Below are positions 11,369 to 23,398 of a DNA stretch of 64,000 nucleotides, piece after piece (within the stretch, counting starts at the first letter, position 1; every line of letters begins with the position of its first letter). This DNA comes from Raphanus sativus. Its lineage: Eukaryota; Streptophyta; Magnoliopsida; Brassicales; Brassicaceae. The stretch is taken from positions 37,465,848 to 37,529,847 of the forward strand of contig NC_079512.1 in NCBI RefSeq assembly GCF_000801105.2. Direction: 5' to 3'. Made by a program: the position numbers and the translations under genes. The notes below the pieces were generated by a model. That model made no database searches and was not told the origin of the DNA. It saw only the letters and a list, made by a program, of their open reading frames with translations.

Positions 11369-14037
11369 TATTCTACACAATTGTATATTATACATTACAT
11401 GATAAAATGAAAAATAATAACACGCAGGTTTTATTAAATTATAAAAAAATTATTTATAATCAAAAGCTTTTAAGCAGTTGGGACAATCTTACACTTGCAA
11501 TTTTGTCTAAGTAGCAAACAAATTATCCATGAACGCAATAGCAATCTTAAAAATAGATTTGATGGAGTTTTGGACAGAGCAACACCGTGCTAACATATCT
11601 GTTCACTCACCCAATGAGACATGACATGTCACACTCTCTCCCTCCCTTTCATAAACTCGCAAGTCTTGATAGTTTGAGTTTCATTACATAACTTCATTTA
11701 AAAGAAAGAATTGAGAATTTATATGAATCACATATGTATTACTTTAAATTTCCTTTTTATTTACATGTTTCAAAACTTGTTGGCTCAAATCTAGAGAAAA
11801 TATTAGATCTTGGTGTTGAAAAAAGCATATCTCCAGTTCGGTGTTTCACCAAAAAAATGTTCAAAATTTTTGTATTTAAAAATAAAATATAAAGAATGTG
11901 TGAATGTTTCTGTAATGGTTAGACAAGTCACGCCCGATACATATATATTTTAAAATGTTTATATTATGCTACAAAAAAATGTTTATACTAATGACAAAAT
12001 TGTTTTAGTAAGCATGTATTATTGACTTAATGGTCACACGGTTATTTTCTTTGACATTTTTTAGATTTCAAAAGATTATGTTATTCTTATTTTCAAAGAA
12101 ATTTCTATTTTCATATTGTTTTGATATTTTATCATTAGTTTTTTAAATTTAAAGGTATTCCATCAATTTAGTAGCAATATACTCATCCTCACATTTGTTT
12201 TATTAAAATCATAAATTTTGGTTGAGCAAAGTAGAAGGAGGAACCTTTTCGTACAACCTTACCAAAATCACTGTGTTTCGAAACAAGCTTCTATTTCAGA
12301 TGATGGAGGATTTCGGGAAATTGTGGAGTATTTGAGATCATATCAGATGATTGTGAAGTTCATTAAGCCGGCTTCTTCAGTTTGTGCTTTACTTACCAAA
12401 TACGCAATCTCTGTTAATATAGACACATTTTTTTAAGAGAGACTTAATTGGCACTGTGTGTTTAAAACACCATCACAGTCTGCATGAAAGAAGTTTTGAA
12501 TTAAAACTTCTTATTTTTCTAAAGATAAAGAGTGGATGCATAGGGTTTGTGTAGGCTTCTAGTAACCTACACCCCCACAATCTTCATTATCATCTTGTCC
12601 AATGCATGCACAGATGATTTGTTCTCATTGACTTCATTTATGTTTAATTTACTTGGTTGAGTAAAAAAGTTTACAAAACTTCTTAAATTTTTGGTTAGGA
12701 GATAAACATGTCTTCCAACAACTATCTTTGAATTAAATAAAAGATTTTTCATACAATTTCTTAAACAACTTTCAAATTCTTAAAAAAGCATTGTATATAC
12801 TTCTCTATTAAAAAAGAAGATGTCATATAAAACATGAATCGAGAGCGGAAAAGATCGACCCACATTTGAGAACTTTATAGAGTTAAAAGATTTGTTGTAG
12901 TTTGTTTACTTTAAAAGAAAAAAACTTATCAACTGTTATTTAAAAGAATAATTTGTTTACTTTGAAAGACGAATATACTGGTTTAAAGCAAGATCAATAA
13001 ATATGAAAAAGATAATAAAGAAAGTCCCAATGTATTTTTTGAGTTTAGTAGAACATGTATTTCAATAAATCTTTGAGTTAAAGTAGAATACCTTTTCAAT
13101 ATTTATTTTTGAGTTAGTTTCTTAAATAAACAGCTTCTATTGTATTCTTTGAATATCTAAAATGAAATGTTTACTTGAGAGCTTTTTTCATTTATAAAAT
13201 TTTGCTCAAAACTTATGTACAAAAATCATAAAATACATAGATGAATAGTTAATCATGTGGAACAAAATCTCAATTGAAAGAAAGAAAAATGTGTGGTGTG
13301 TTTTATTTAGAGTTTGATTTTATGATAGAATTAGAGTAAATTAAAACAAATGAACGATTATCTCAACCTATTTACTCTAGTTTCAATATAAGTAAAAATG
13401 ATTCTAATTCATTCATTCTAAGAAATGATCAAATACATTATCAGTAGAGTAAATTTTACGTTAATCCTGCTGAGATAAAAAAAAAAGTTTTCTCCAAGTT
13501 AATTATGTTTTATACTTCTTACTTCCACTTTTTTCACCATTTTACTCCAATAAATATCATAACCAATACATAACCAATCACACACACTCTTATCCTCTTA
13601 TTATTATACCATCAACTTGCGGTAAAGATGAAAAAATGAAATGCGTGATTAGACATGCACTGGGAGACTGAACATAGATATATGGAGGTAGATCATGTAA
13701 CTTATACTTATCATTAAATGCAAGCGATTAGAAATAAATAAAAAAGTGACACTTGAAAGTGATCCAAAAGTATGTGATCTTTCAAAACAAAACAGGTGAG
13801 ATTAAACGATAAATTAATTGTTTGCTTCGTTAAAAAAACGTATCTGCTTGCCTTTTCTCAAGCATCTCTTCCCCACCCACTCTTTACATTTAAGGATCAT
13901 GACAATAGTTCACTAACTTCACTTTGAAATTATTAACAACTTTTTATTTTTACACAACTTTTAAATTAAAGACATCAAAACTTTACTTACGTAGTTACCA
14001 GTTTTTCCTTTTTCTTTTACATATTTAGTTATATATG

Positions 14038-14077
<40 letters not shown>

Positions 14078-14258
14078 GAATAGTTTCAAGCTCTATTCTC
14101 TCTTCTTTTGGACCCCAACCATCATTCAAGAAATGACCGGTGAAAGTCAAGAAGCCCTCTTAGCTCTCTACTGACTACTCTCTCTCCGCGTAGGATACAA
14201 AGACATTTGACACCAAAGCCTAAAGCTGTGTGCCTGTGTTTTATGGTTCTCTTTTCCA
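11369..14258. other. AT-rich intergenic region upstream of FD
   Basis: About 2.9 kb without a supported gene. An open frame of 72 codons at 12218-12436 is unrecognised. The region ends with a (TA)n microsatellite at about 14043-14074, followed by the presumed FD leader. Confidence 0.5.
14043..14074. repeat. (TA)n microsatellite in the FD upstream region
   Basis: A pure alternating TA run of about 16 units, roughly 185 bp upstream of the FD start codon. It would be length-variable between accessions. Confidence 0.9.
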
Positions 14259-15397
14259 ATGATGTCATCAGCAAAGCATCAGAGAAATCATAGAGTCTCT
14301 GCTACAACCAAGAACAAGATTCTCAACACTGTTTCTTCCATCTCATCCTCATCACCACCATCACCATCGTCCTCATCCTCATCATCTCCTTCATACTCAC
14401 AAGACTCCCAAGAAGCCCAAAAGAGTTCTTTAATCACCATGGAAGAAGTTTGGGAAGACATCAACCTTGCTTCCATCCACCACCTAAACCGCCACAGCCA
14501 ACATCCACAACATAACCATCAGCCGAGGTTCAGGAGCCATGACCGTCAGAACCAAAACCATGAGTCCATGTTCCAAGACTTCCTCAACAGACCTTTGAAC
14601 CGGGAACCAAACATGCCCATAAGCCTCAACGGCAATACCACCACTGTCACTGCTCTCTTCAGCAGCTCTCCTCTGGCGGCACCTCCTGCAACTGTTCTGA
14701 GCTTGAATTCCGGTGCCGGCTTCGAGTTTCTTGATAACCAAGATCCTCTTGTTCTCCCTAACTCTAATCTTCATAGGCACAATCACCTCACTGACGTTCC
14801 TTCATTCAACACTTCTTTCGAGGATCTTACTTGTTTTGGCAAGAAAAGAGGCCAAGAGTCCAATGAAGGTTCAGGGAATAGAAAACATAAGCGTATGATC
14901 AAGAACAGAGAATCTGCAGCTCGTTCCAGAGCTAGGAAACAGGAATGTGCCTCTCCTCCTCTAACTAACCTTTTACTCCAAAAAAAAAAAAAAGGAAATG
15001 TGGTTTTGCCATCAAAATGCTTTTGTTTTTAAAAAGTTTTTTTGGGTTTTGATTCTTATTTGCAGGCTTATACAAACGAGTTAGAGATTGAAGTTGCTCA
15101 CTTACAGGCAGAAAATGAAAGACTCAGGAGACAACAAGAGCAGGTAAACAAGTTCTTATTATTTTTTTCCTTTAAAAGTTTATGTTGAGTATTCACCAAC
15201 TTAAAAGGAAATAGACATCCTCTGCATTACTTGTAGTATCTTTGTTTTTATACACGCTTCTGTCCATTGACGTGTTCAATACTGTTACTTAAGTTCTATA
15301 AATATGTGTGTGTGTGTGTGTGCAGTTAAGAATGGCGGCAGCAAATCAGCCACCCAAAAAGAAGACACTTCAACGGTCTTCCACAGCTCCATTTTGA
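14259..15397 (+). CDS. FD: bZIP transcription factor FD (florigen partner)
   Basis: Group A bZIP factor that binds FT through 14-3-3 proteins at the shoot apex and activates AP1 and other floral genes. Expected exons: 14259-14942, 15066-15143, 15326-15397, giving 277 residues. Seen: N-terminal MMSSAKHQRNH, a Ser-rich tract, the group A motif MEEVWEDINLASIHHL from residue 61, the basic region KRMIKNRESAARSRARKQ at the end of exon 1 (N-x7-R intact), the Leu zipper AYTNELEIEVAHLQAENERL in exon 2, and the C-terminal RSSTAPF, the phosphorylated SAP motif that docks 14-3-3, in exon 3. The FD-type N-terminus distinguishes it from the shorter paralogue FDP. Odd: the base pair after exon 1 is GA (14943-14944), not GT. 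Acceptors and the second donor are canonical. Reading through intron 1 gives a 257-residue product lacking zipper and SAP motif, so this copy may be defective. Confidence 0.93.
15326..15397 (+). other. FD: FD terminal exon with SAP (14-3-3 docking) motif
   Basis: Short last exon of 23 codons plus stop, preceded by a (TG)n run at about 15306-15322 that forms the polypyrimidine-poor 3' end of intron 2. It ends LQRSSTAPF; the Thr is the residue phosphorylated for 14-3-3 and FT binding in the Arabidopsis protein. Confidence 0.88.
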
Positions 15398-15799
15398 GAA
15401 ATCTACAAGTCCTTATCTCTCTTTTGGGGATTGAGAGGCTTTCACGAAGAAGTGAAAAAATGGGAAAGTTTGTACTTTTTATATTAGCTATAAGTATAAC
15501 TAAGCTAAATCTGTAGAACCAAGATATTGCAGGGTAAAGAAGTAGTAAAAAGAACAAGAGAAAAAGAAAACAGAAAGAGAAAAGGATCTTTCCATTTCCT
15601 AAGGCACAGGAACACCTGTCCTGGGCCTCTCTCATCCTTGTTCTGTCATTTTCTTATTCAAAACCCTTTTCAATTCTGTACTAACTTGTATTTTTGTAGT
15701 AATGGTACTTAGTACTCTCTCTTCTAATGCTAGTTTGAAATTGTTTCGGGGAAAATATTATTTAAAATATTATTTAAATATATCGATTTTTAAATTTGG

Positions 15800-16880
15800 T
15801 TAAAATAAAATATTAATTTTCGATAAACAAAAAAAAAACTTCATTTTTATTAACATGTCATTTTATTGTAACAAAAGAATCATATCATTTTTGTTCCATA
15901 ATTAGCCAACAGTTATAATTGATTAATAATATGTGTTTTTTGGTCACTGTACAATATGCTTAAAATGATTTTAAAGTTAGATGTTTTTATTGTTAAAAAT
16001 AGAAATCAATAGTTTTTGTCAAAAAAATTTAAAGTTAATTTTTTAGAATAACTTATTTAGTAGTTATATTTTATAAATATAAATATTGAATTAATAAAAG
16101 TATAATTTTCATTATTTTCTTCAAAATAAAATTTAAATAAATTTCATTTATATTCTTAAATAGTTAATTAACATATCATTAATTAATAATTATTTATTAA
16201 ATAATACTAAAAACTTTTATAATTATGTCACTCTTTGTAGCTGTTCATTTTCATAACTTTACTGTCAAAAACTTTTTTTGTAAAATATTAATATTTTTTT
16301 GATCTTAACAAGAATAAAATTAATAGTAAATAGATTCTTCGTGATTCTTATGATGTATCAACATTTTGGATCTTAACATTTTTTGAAGAAACATAATTTT
16401 CATTAAAATGCATTAGGAATCTTGTAACACATTTATATAAATTATATAAATTTTGTTTGGATAACTCTTTTTGTTTGAGAATAAAAAGTTGAATTAACAT
16501 TTCACTAACAAATTTTTTGGCAATAAAATTATAGAACATAATTCAAATAATTTTTATATAAATATCTACAAAAATTATTGTTAACTAAATAATGAAATTA
16601 TATTATTTTTTTACTTTGAGAAAATGAAAAACTTTAATACTTTTGGTTTAAATTATTTCTTATTTATAATTTTATTATTAGTGTTATAGTTATCAAAATA
16701 TATAAAATTTAATATTTGGAAAATTTGTTGATTTATATTAGTGCTAAAAACATTAACTTTAAAAATCATTTTAAGTCTAATGTTCGTCAATTTTAACTGT
16801 TGACTAACTATAGTACTGGTATGGTCAACAAAAGTTTATGATTAAAATGGTTTCTCGATAAAAGTTAATTTTTTCTCAAA
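15800..16880. mobile_element. AT-rich element with long inverted repeats downstream of FD
   Basis: Two arms of roughly 200 bp match imperfectly as reverse complements. For example CTTAAAATGATTTTAAAGTT near 15958-15980 pairs with AACTTTAAAAATCATTTTAAG near 16755-16775, and the CCAACAGTTATAATTGATT block near 15906-15924 pairs with AATTTTAACTGTTGACTA near 16789-16806. The core is AT-rich with no coding potential. This shape suits an old Mutator-like or foldback non-autonomous element. Exact ends and target duplication are not resolved. Confidence 0.6.
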
Positions 16881-18677
16881 TTTTTTTACTTGTTATGTTT
16901 TACTGTTTAACCCATTTGGTTCTCAAAAGAAGCAAAGCTTTCAAGTGACCATTAGACAAAACAGTACTACACTTAACAGAAAAGCTAAAAGGTGACTTAT
17001 CACTGAACATTTATGTTTCTACCAGCAACTTGCACTATGAAATCCTCCAAACCAATGGGAAATAAGTCAGTCAACTTCTGTTGGTTGGTCAAGAGAGAAC
17101 ATGGTCGGGTTGGTTATGTTCTGGTCACTCGCTTCCCCACGTTTTACTTATTCATTGTACTGAAGCTTTTGCTATTCTAGTCATATCAAACACTTGGTTT
17201 GTTTTTATGCATTTGGTTTATCAAAAGAATAGGTTTTTCCTCTTTTGCTATACTAGTCATCATCAAAACACTGTGTGTTTGTGTGCATTTGGTTTATCAA
17301 GAAAATAGTTCTATCCTCTTTTGGTCCAGTATCAATTATCTGAGAGTGAATAAGTCAAGTTGATGATGTCAACAAGATTCTTCTTGATCCACTTTTGGTG
17401 TTGATATTTGTGTGTATTCTGTTAAGCAACCAAAAGTAGTCATCAAGAGCTAATATGGTGTGGCATTAGGATAGAGAAGAACAGTTACCAAAAGTGTGAC
17501 AATGACTAGAATCTATTCTCACTGGCAATACTTATAGCCCCTCAAATAGGCATCTAATCCTTTAAATCATGCATTTTAGTTTCCTTCCAGTCAAATTAGA
17601 ATCCTAGAATTTAAGAAACTTAAGAAGAAAAGGTCGGTACATTCACCTGAAACTATACCTCCCCACTATCTTTTGATTGCTTACATCATCAATGTTTCTC
17701 ATTCCAACTTCAAACTTGAAACTGCTACCACAACTTGGTCCAGTAACTAGCAAATAGGAAAGAAGGAACTATTGATGAGTCGATCGATACAGATATGGTG
17801 CAACAAGTTGCTACCTTCACTCTGACCTTATCTTCTTGGGTGTAAAAGCCAAAAAAAAAAGAAAAATCATGAAGCTTTTGATGCATGCCTTTCCTCCTCG
17901 AGTATTTTCCCATCCTTTAGAACCAACCAAGCATGGGATCCCATCTTATATCCGGCGTGTCATTAGAAGCAAAATCAAGTTTTAAAGCACTGGATCGTAA
18001 ACAATAAGTCAAAGCTAAAAATATGATTAAGAATTAAAACCCAAGAGTTAAAACACACTGAAGCGTGATCATGAAGTTGAAATCTAAAAAAAAGGATGAA
18101 GAATATGACCAATCACTTAGCATATGAATCTCAAATCGCCACCAAGAAACAAAATTCCTTTATACTGTAACTTCTTTCATTTTTTAGTACGAAGCATCAT
18201 ATGAAAAGAATCTCCAGCTGTATAATATAAATCTTAATCATCGATTTGTCAATACTTTGGTTGGGATCAGAATGTGTTCACTCAGTGGGAGTTGTGATTC
18301 TGAAAGCATATATATAATTGTGGTTTTGCAGAAAATTTCCAATTATTCGGATGAGTCTGACAATATTATAAACTTATAATTGATTAAACCAATTGAATAG
18401 AAGAGATATCATCAACATAAAAATTAAGCATATAAGGCCATGTTTATTATGTTTATTATGTTTATTATGTTTATTGCAGAGATTCTTATGGTAATATAAA
18501 AAAAATCTCTTAATTTTTAACTAAAAAAAACTAATTGGTTCATTCTCCTTCTAACATGTCTCATTTATTTATATAAAAATGATAATTTGTTAGCTTATTA
18601 CCACATTGAAGTAAATTTGCTTTTCTCCACGTGGAATCTTTCCGGATTACATTTAGGGTAAAAAAAAGCTTTGAAGA
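16881..18677. other. Intergenic between FD and MCA1
   Basis: No gene is recognised; the Arabidopsis neighbour expected here, CTU2 (At4g35910), is not seen. Two imperfect tandem copies of about 76 bp (starting near 17166 and 17242) share the block CTTTTGCTAT, TAGTCAT and GCATTTGGTTTATCAA. Near 18440-18475 there is a short (TTTATTATG)n repeat of about four units. Confidence 0.5.
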
Positions 18678-18692
18678 GACAAGTTTCATGGC

Positions 18693-19189
18693 GACGGCGA
18701 CGAGGCTCAAGATGATATAGCGGTGGTTCGCGGTTCCGCCTGTCTAGGATTTCCGGTGGTTCAGAGTCGGAGGAGGTTTCGCAAGGCGGTGAACCCTCCG
18801 ACGTGAAGACAGAGCAGCGTAGAACAGTTATGGTGGCGCGGAGGCTCTGTAGAGTCGGAGCTCCAGCGAAAAAAGATGTCGGTGGAGGTTGTGGTGGTTG
18901 CGTGAATGGCGGTCGATCAAGTCGAGATGGAGGACGTGTGTTGAGCTGACTGCGGAAATCTGTACACGTGTACAGGTCCATCTCTTTTCGGCGTGCCTAG
19001 GGCGAACTCTCCGTTCTAGAGTATTGGGCTGTTTAGGCCAGTTTGGCAGTTTCCCGGGTTTGAGTTTCGGCCTGTATTGTTGTGTCCAATTGTTTGTGGG
19101 CTTTTTGTTTAGAACTTATGTAATTGGACTTCGGCCTTGGGCCTAGTGCGTGTTATTAATAAAATCAATCCTGAGGAAAAAAAAGAAAA
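18693..19189 (+). mobile_element. Poly(A) non-coding retroposon with target-site duplication
   Basis: About 500 bp: a GC-rich body, TGTGGGCTTT, TTCGGCCTTGGGCC, TTATTAATAAAATC and an A-rich tail. It is flanked by a 16-bp duplication with one mismatch, AGACAAGTTTCATGGC (18677-18692) and AGACAAGCTTCATGGC (19190-19205). Orientation is plus. The open frames inside it have no known domain. It shares the 3' signature of the copies at 1-608 and 56659-57693. Confidence 0.85.
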
Positions 19190-19205
19190 AGACAAGCTTC
19201 ATGGC

Positions 19206-19691
19206 ATATTTACAAACAGTTAATATGCCTAAAAATGGTAAGGCATGTGCATTTGGAAGCATCTCTACAAAAAAAGGACCCGACAAGTTTTGTTCGGTTA
19301 GGTGCCTTCTAGAGAACCATCAGTCATATCATCTTTTGCCGATGTTTTAGGCTTTTCAGCTATAATGATAAACTTCATAGAAATTTGCTTAGTTGCCTAT
19401 TTATCCACAAGCAATATGAATATATGTAATATGCTCCTCAATCCTCAATTCATATTAAATTTACTATTTTGACCCAAATCATAAAACTTTTGTCCCAATT
19501 CAAGATATCTATGATCAAAAGTCAAAAGGCGAGATTTTAGTGGAGTCCAAAGTCTATACGAAACACAACACAATTACTGAAAAGTCGATGGGAATCCCAA
19601 ACTAATTTTTACATGCAAAGACAGAACAGAACGAAGAAGAAATCTCGTGTCATAGGCATTGTTTAGTTCACCTTTTTGAATATATATGAAT
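19206..19691. other. 3' flank of MCA1
   Basis: AT-rich sequence between the retroposon and the MCA1 stop codon; it probably contains the MCA1 3' untranslated region. No other gene is seen. Confidence 0.5.
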
Positions 19692-22223
19692 TCAATGTTC
19701 CATGAACTGCGACGAAGGCGGACTTATTTTCGTCTTCTCCGTACCTGCGAAAGATATTAAGAGACGATATTGGTTCATGCTTCAAGACTAAAAACCAAAA
19801 ACATTGTGTTAACATTATATAGTTCTTACCATAAGCTCCACGTATCTCAACTTCTCGCAGTTCTTGGACTAGTGCACAGCAACAACACATCAAATGAGAT
19901 AGAAAATCGTCAATGAACCCTCCCTGTGAAATCAGGATACATTAAAGATTCATCCCAACAGTGAACATGTGACACAAAAGGCGGATTTGAAGCTCTTGAG
20001 ATGAAGTGTTTCAGTCTCAACCATGATAGTTACCAGAGTGATTTTTGCAGCTGACTACCTAATTTTTAAATCTACTGGTTTTCTTGAAAAGCATATCATA
20101 AGATAGTTTGGAATCAAAACTATTATCAAGATGGATAAGGGGTTTAGGGTTTTAAAGAGAATGTACCGTAATGTTGAGTGTTTTCCGGAGTTTCCTCCTT
20201 ACACAACAAGTGTAGCAGCAACACGAAAGTATCAAAGAATATGCCATTAGCTCATTACATGCTTCCGCTGAAGCTGGGAGTGAAGAGTCAACTTATTAGT
20301 TTTCACAAATACAGTATTATTATTAACAAATTGTAACATGATAAAGTTGACTATATCCATCCAATTATATCACTTACAGATGTGCCTGTTAGTTGCTGCG
20401 GTGGCAATCTTTGCCAAAGTACCACACGGGAAAAAGAATGTCTTCAAGCCTGCGGTTCCATCATTTCAATAAATTAACAATAACAAGAACGTATATGGAT
20501 TGTGAAACGCTAATAGTCCTTCTTATATAACGTAGAAAACAAAGTGGAACCACACTGGAAACAAGAAGAGGGTTAACGTTACTCACAAAGAGAAGGTTCC
20601 GAGCAACAAGCCAGTAAGTCAGTATGCCATTCTTCATGGTGCTGTGCATGTGATGCTCTTCGTGAAAGCATATCATGTCCCGATGTAACAGAAGAAGTGG
20701 ATCTGCATGAAACAATTATGTAAGAAAAGCACATGCATGAAGTTTAGTTTCTTTTAAAGCGGAACAAATCGAAGTTATCCAAACCTTGAAGCTGCACGAC
20801 TAGTGCTTTTCATGGGAGGATCTTCCTCGTAAGAAGTATATTCTGTCTTATGGCTTACACTACGGTCAGTTTTTTTGGAAGCTTTCTTGGACAGCTCCTT
20901 CTCCGAGCCGCCGCCCCCATCAACCTCAGCAACAGTCTGAGTAACACCGATCAAACGCTGAATGACTTCGCACTGAGCCACATCATAATGCTCCTGGGAA
21001 CGCTGAAGCTCCAGCTGCAGTTTCTCGTTTTCTGTTTTGAGAGCATCGCAGAAACGCAAGTTGGGGTATGAGCAAGAGAGAGTCTTCTTAAGCACAGAAG
21101 CCGCTTCTCTGGTGGATTCTTGTTTCAAAATAACATCTTGCACATGTCTATCCTCTTCATCAAGAGTGTACTCGAACTGGTCACGGTCAATATACTCCAA
21201 CCTCTCCTGCACAGAAAAAAAACCATTACCCCATCAGCAAGATTGTCTATTTAGATGAAAACTAGACATATTCGAGAGATAATTGGATCCAGTTCGGTTG
21301 ATTTGAATTTTAGGATTTTCAATACTATGCTCATAAATTATATTCGGGTTTTTTAGTAGTTTTTGGGTTGGGTTCGCTTCTGATTATACCAAAAAATATT
21401 TTTTTAAAACTTACAAAATTAACAGAAAAATACTCAAGATATATAAATTATTCAAAAATATAATTTAAAACTAATTAAACTACTTAAACTAACTAAAAAT
21501 TCTTGAAAATAACAAATAAAACAACCTACAAAAATCTTTAAAATACTCTAAAATATCAAAATTACCTTTATATAAATATTTGCATATTTAACTAATTTCA
21601 GATATTTTGGATACTAATTCGGATTTCGGTTTAAAACCAAAATGTAAGGGAACCAGAAAATACCAAGCTCTTAAGCCTCATTCGAATATTTTTGTATAAT
21701 TATTCGGATGAATCTGTTAGTTTAAGTTTTTTTCGGTTGGTTCTGGTTAAGGTCGGGACTTCGGATTGGAGTAAAAAGGCCATGCCTAAATTGAAAACTC
21801 AAAGTAACGTACCCTAACACGAGCGTTATCAACCAAAGTGATGAGAGGTATGATCTTGAGAAATCGATCAATCTCATCCTGAGCTTTCCTGAACTGGTAA
21901 ACAATATTCCACCCCATCGCCAACAAGTAGAGATAGCTCCTGTCACGGCAACTGTTGACGAGGACGTAAGACCTCCTCAGAGCATCCTCGAGGCCTTCGA
22001 GAGGCTCCCGAGTCTCCGGATACCTCTTCAGCTCGGAGATCTTGAGCTGTTCGAGCAGGTTTCCGATGAGTTTGAGGTGCTGAGCGAACTGGCGACAGTT
22101 CTTCTTGTGCATCCAAGCGGTGTTGGCTGCTTTGACGATGAGGCCGATGAGTTTGACGGCGTCTAGGCCGGTGAGCTGGGCTACTGACGCGATCTCCCCG
22201 AGACCGTCCCATGAGTGAGACAT
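19692..22223 (-). CDS. MCA1: Mechanosensitive Ca2+-channel protein MCA1
   Basis: Plasma-membrane protein that promotes Ca2+ influx on mechanical or hypo-osmotic stimulation (Mid1-complementing activity). Seven exons with canonical splice sites: 22223-21813, 21206-20785, 20702-20587, 20449-20378, 20273-20167, 19923-19830 and 19744-19692; together 424 residues, matching the family length of about 420. Seen: N-terminal MSHSWDGLGEIASVAQLTGL with the single hydrophobic segment AVKLIGLIVKAA, the ARPK-like N-terminal region, a coiled coil (KTENEKLQLELQRSQEHYDV), a Lys/Ser-rich linker, and a Cys-rich PLAC8-type end (ILSCCCYTCCVRRKLR, LMCCCCALVQELREVEIRG) finishing SSQFMEH. Syntenic with At4g35920 between FD and the Lys-rich gene, hence MCA1 rather than MCA2. 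The gene appears intact. Confidence 0.95.
21263..21790. mobile_element. hAT-like MITE in MCA1 intron 1
   Basis: An AT-rich, ATTCGG-containing block of about 530 bp begins TAGACATATTCG and ends near GGCCATGCCTAAA, so the ends are an imperfect inverted pair (TAGRCAT). It is flanked by an 8-bp near-duplication, ATGAAAAC (21255-21262) and TTGAAAAC (21791-21798). No transposase. It sits entirely within intron 1 and explains the unusual size of that intron. Confidence 0.6.
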
Positions 22224-22780
22224 TATTGTTCTCTTTCAAAATCAATCAACAGAGTTCCTGGTGGTGGAGAGTTGGATCAAATCTTAGAACACAAAGCAAA
22301 ATTTGAAGATTCAAAAGGTGTGAGGATTATCGAGAGATTTTTTTACCTTTCAGTGAGCTGATATCACTGGGGATTAGAGAATTCGATCCGAATTCTCCGA
22401 TGGCGACATTGTTGTTTGAGATCGAGTAAGTAGAGGTCACCACCACGCGGAGATTCAGCTGAGATTTGACTGCGACTGACAAAATAAACAAAACAAAATA
22501 AGATACGAATCAAAAGAGATTCTCCAGGTCCTTTGGCTTTTCTTCGTCAAAACAAAAAAAAAAAGAGAGAGAAAAAGGTCTTAAAGACGATTTCTCTTTG
22601 AACACTTGAAGCTGACGAAAGCGAAAGGGAAAGATCCAAAGATCATAAAAGGAAAAAAAAAAAGGCCTAAGAGGGAGGGGAGACAATGAACAGTATAACC
22701 TCCGACAGAATTCGCCGGAGAACAAACTCCTCCGGCGAGAATCAAGTCAAAAACAAGTTTTAAATTAAGAGAGAGAGAGA
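22134..22780 (-). repeat. Tandem copy 1 of the MCA1 5' region (functional copy)
   Basis: This unit contains the first 30 codons of MCA1, the leader, a 5'-untranslated intron (about 22346-22258, GT donor and CCACCACCAG acceptor) and the promoter with a GA microsatellite at its upstream end. It is repeated at 22781-23398. Confidence 0.85.
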
Positions 22781-23398
22781 GACGATGAGGCCTATGAGTT
22801 TGACGGCGTCTAGGCCGGTGAGCTGAGCTACCGACGCGATCTCCCCGAGACCGTCCCATGAGTGAGACATTATTGTTCTCTTTTAAAATCAATCAACAGA
22901 GTTCCTGGTGTGTGGTGGAGTTTGATCAAATCTTAGAACACAAAAGCAAAATTTGAAGATTCAAAAGCTGTGAGGATTATTGAGAGAACTTTTTTTACCT
23001 TTGAGTGAGCTGATATTACTGGAATTAGAGAATTCGATCTGAATTCTCCGACGGCGACATTGTTGATTGAGATCGAGTAAGTGAGACTTGACTGCGACTG
23101 ACAAAGTAAACAAAACAAAAAAAAAAGTCGATTAAGATTCGAATCAAAAGAGATTCTCCAGGTTCTTTGGCTTTTCTTCGTCAAAACAAAAAGAAAAAGC
23201 TCCTAAAGGCGGTTTCTCGTTGAACACTTGAAGCTGAAGAAAGCGAAAGGGAAAGATCCAAAGAACACACAAAAAAGGAAGGGACTAAAGAGGGAAGACA
23301 ATGAACAGTATAACCTCCGACAGAATTCGCCGGAGAACAAACTCCTCCGGCGAGAATCAAGTCAAAAACAAGTTTTAAATTAAGAGAGAGAGAGAGAG
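22781..23398 (-). repeat. Tandem copy 2 of the MCA1 promoter, leader and first 29 codons
   Basis: Direct repeat of 22134-22780, about 90-95% similar, with a deletion of about 30 bp near 23075. It includes a second ATG (22870-22868) followed by MSHSWDGLGEIASVAQLTGL and nine more codons before the copy stops at the junction GACGATGAGG, which is present at both copy starts. It is a gene-start fragment, not a gene; it supplies a second promoter upstream of the real one. Confidence 0.85.

Noticed and set aside
14288..14786. Glu/Asp- and Val-rich antisense frames over FD exon 1
   Set aside because: Complement of the Ser/Pro- and His/Asn-rich FD coding sequence.
17166..17320. CRISPR-like tandem units
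   Set aside because: Only two imperfect copies in a plant intergenic region with no spacers; ordinary tandem duplication.
19692..22223. Possibility that the gene is MCA2 and the block is the At2g17760-type paralogous region
   Set aside because: The neighbouring bZIP has the long FD-type N-terminus, not the short FDP type, and the downstream order follows the chromosome 4 block.
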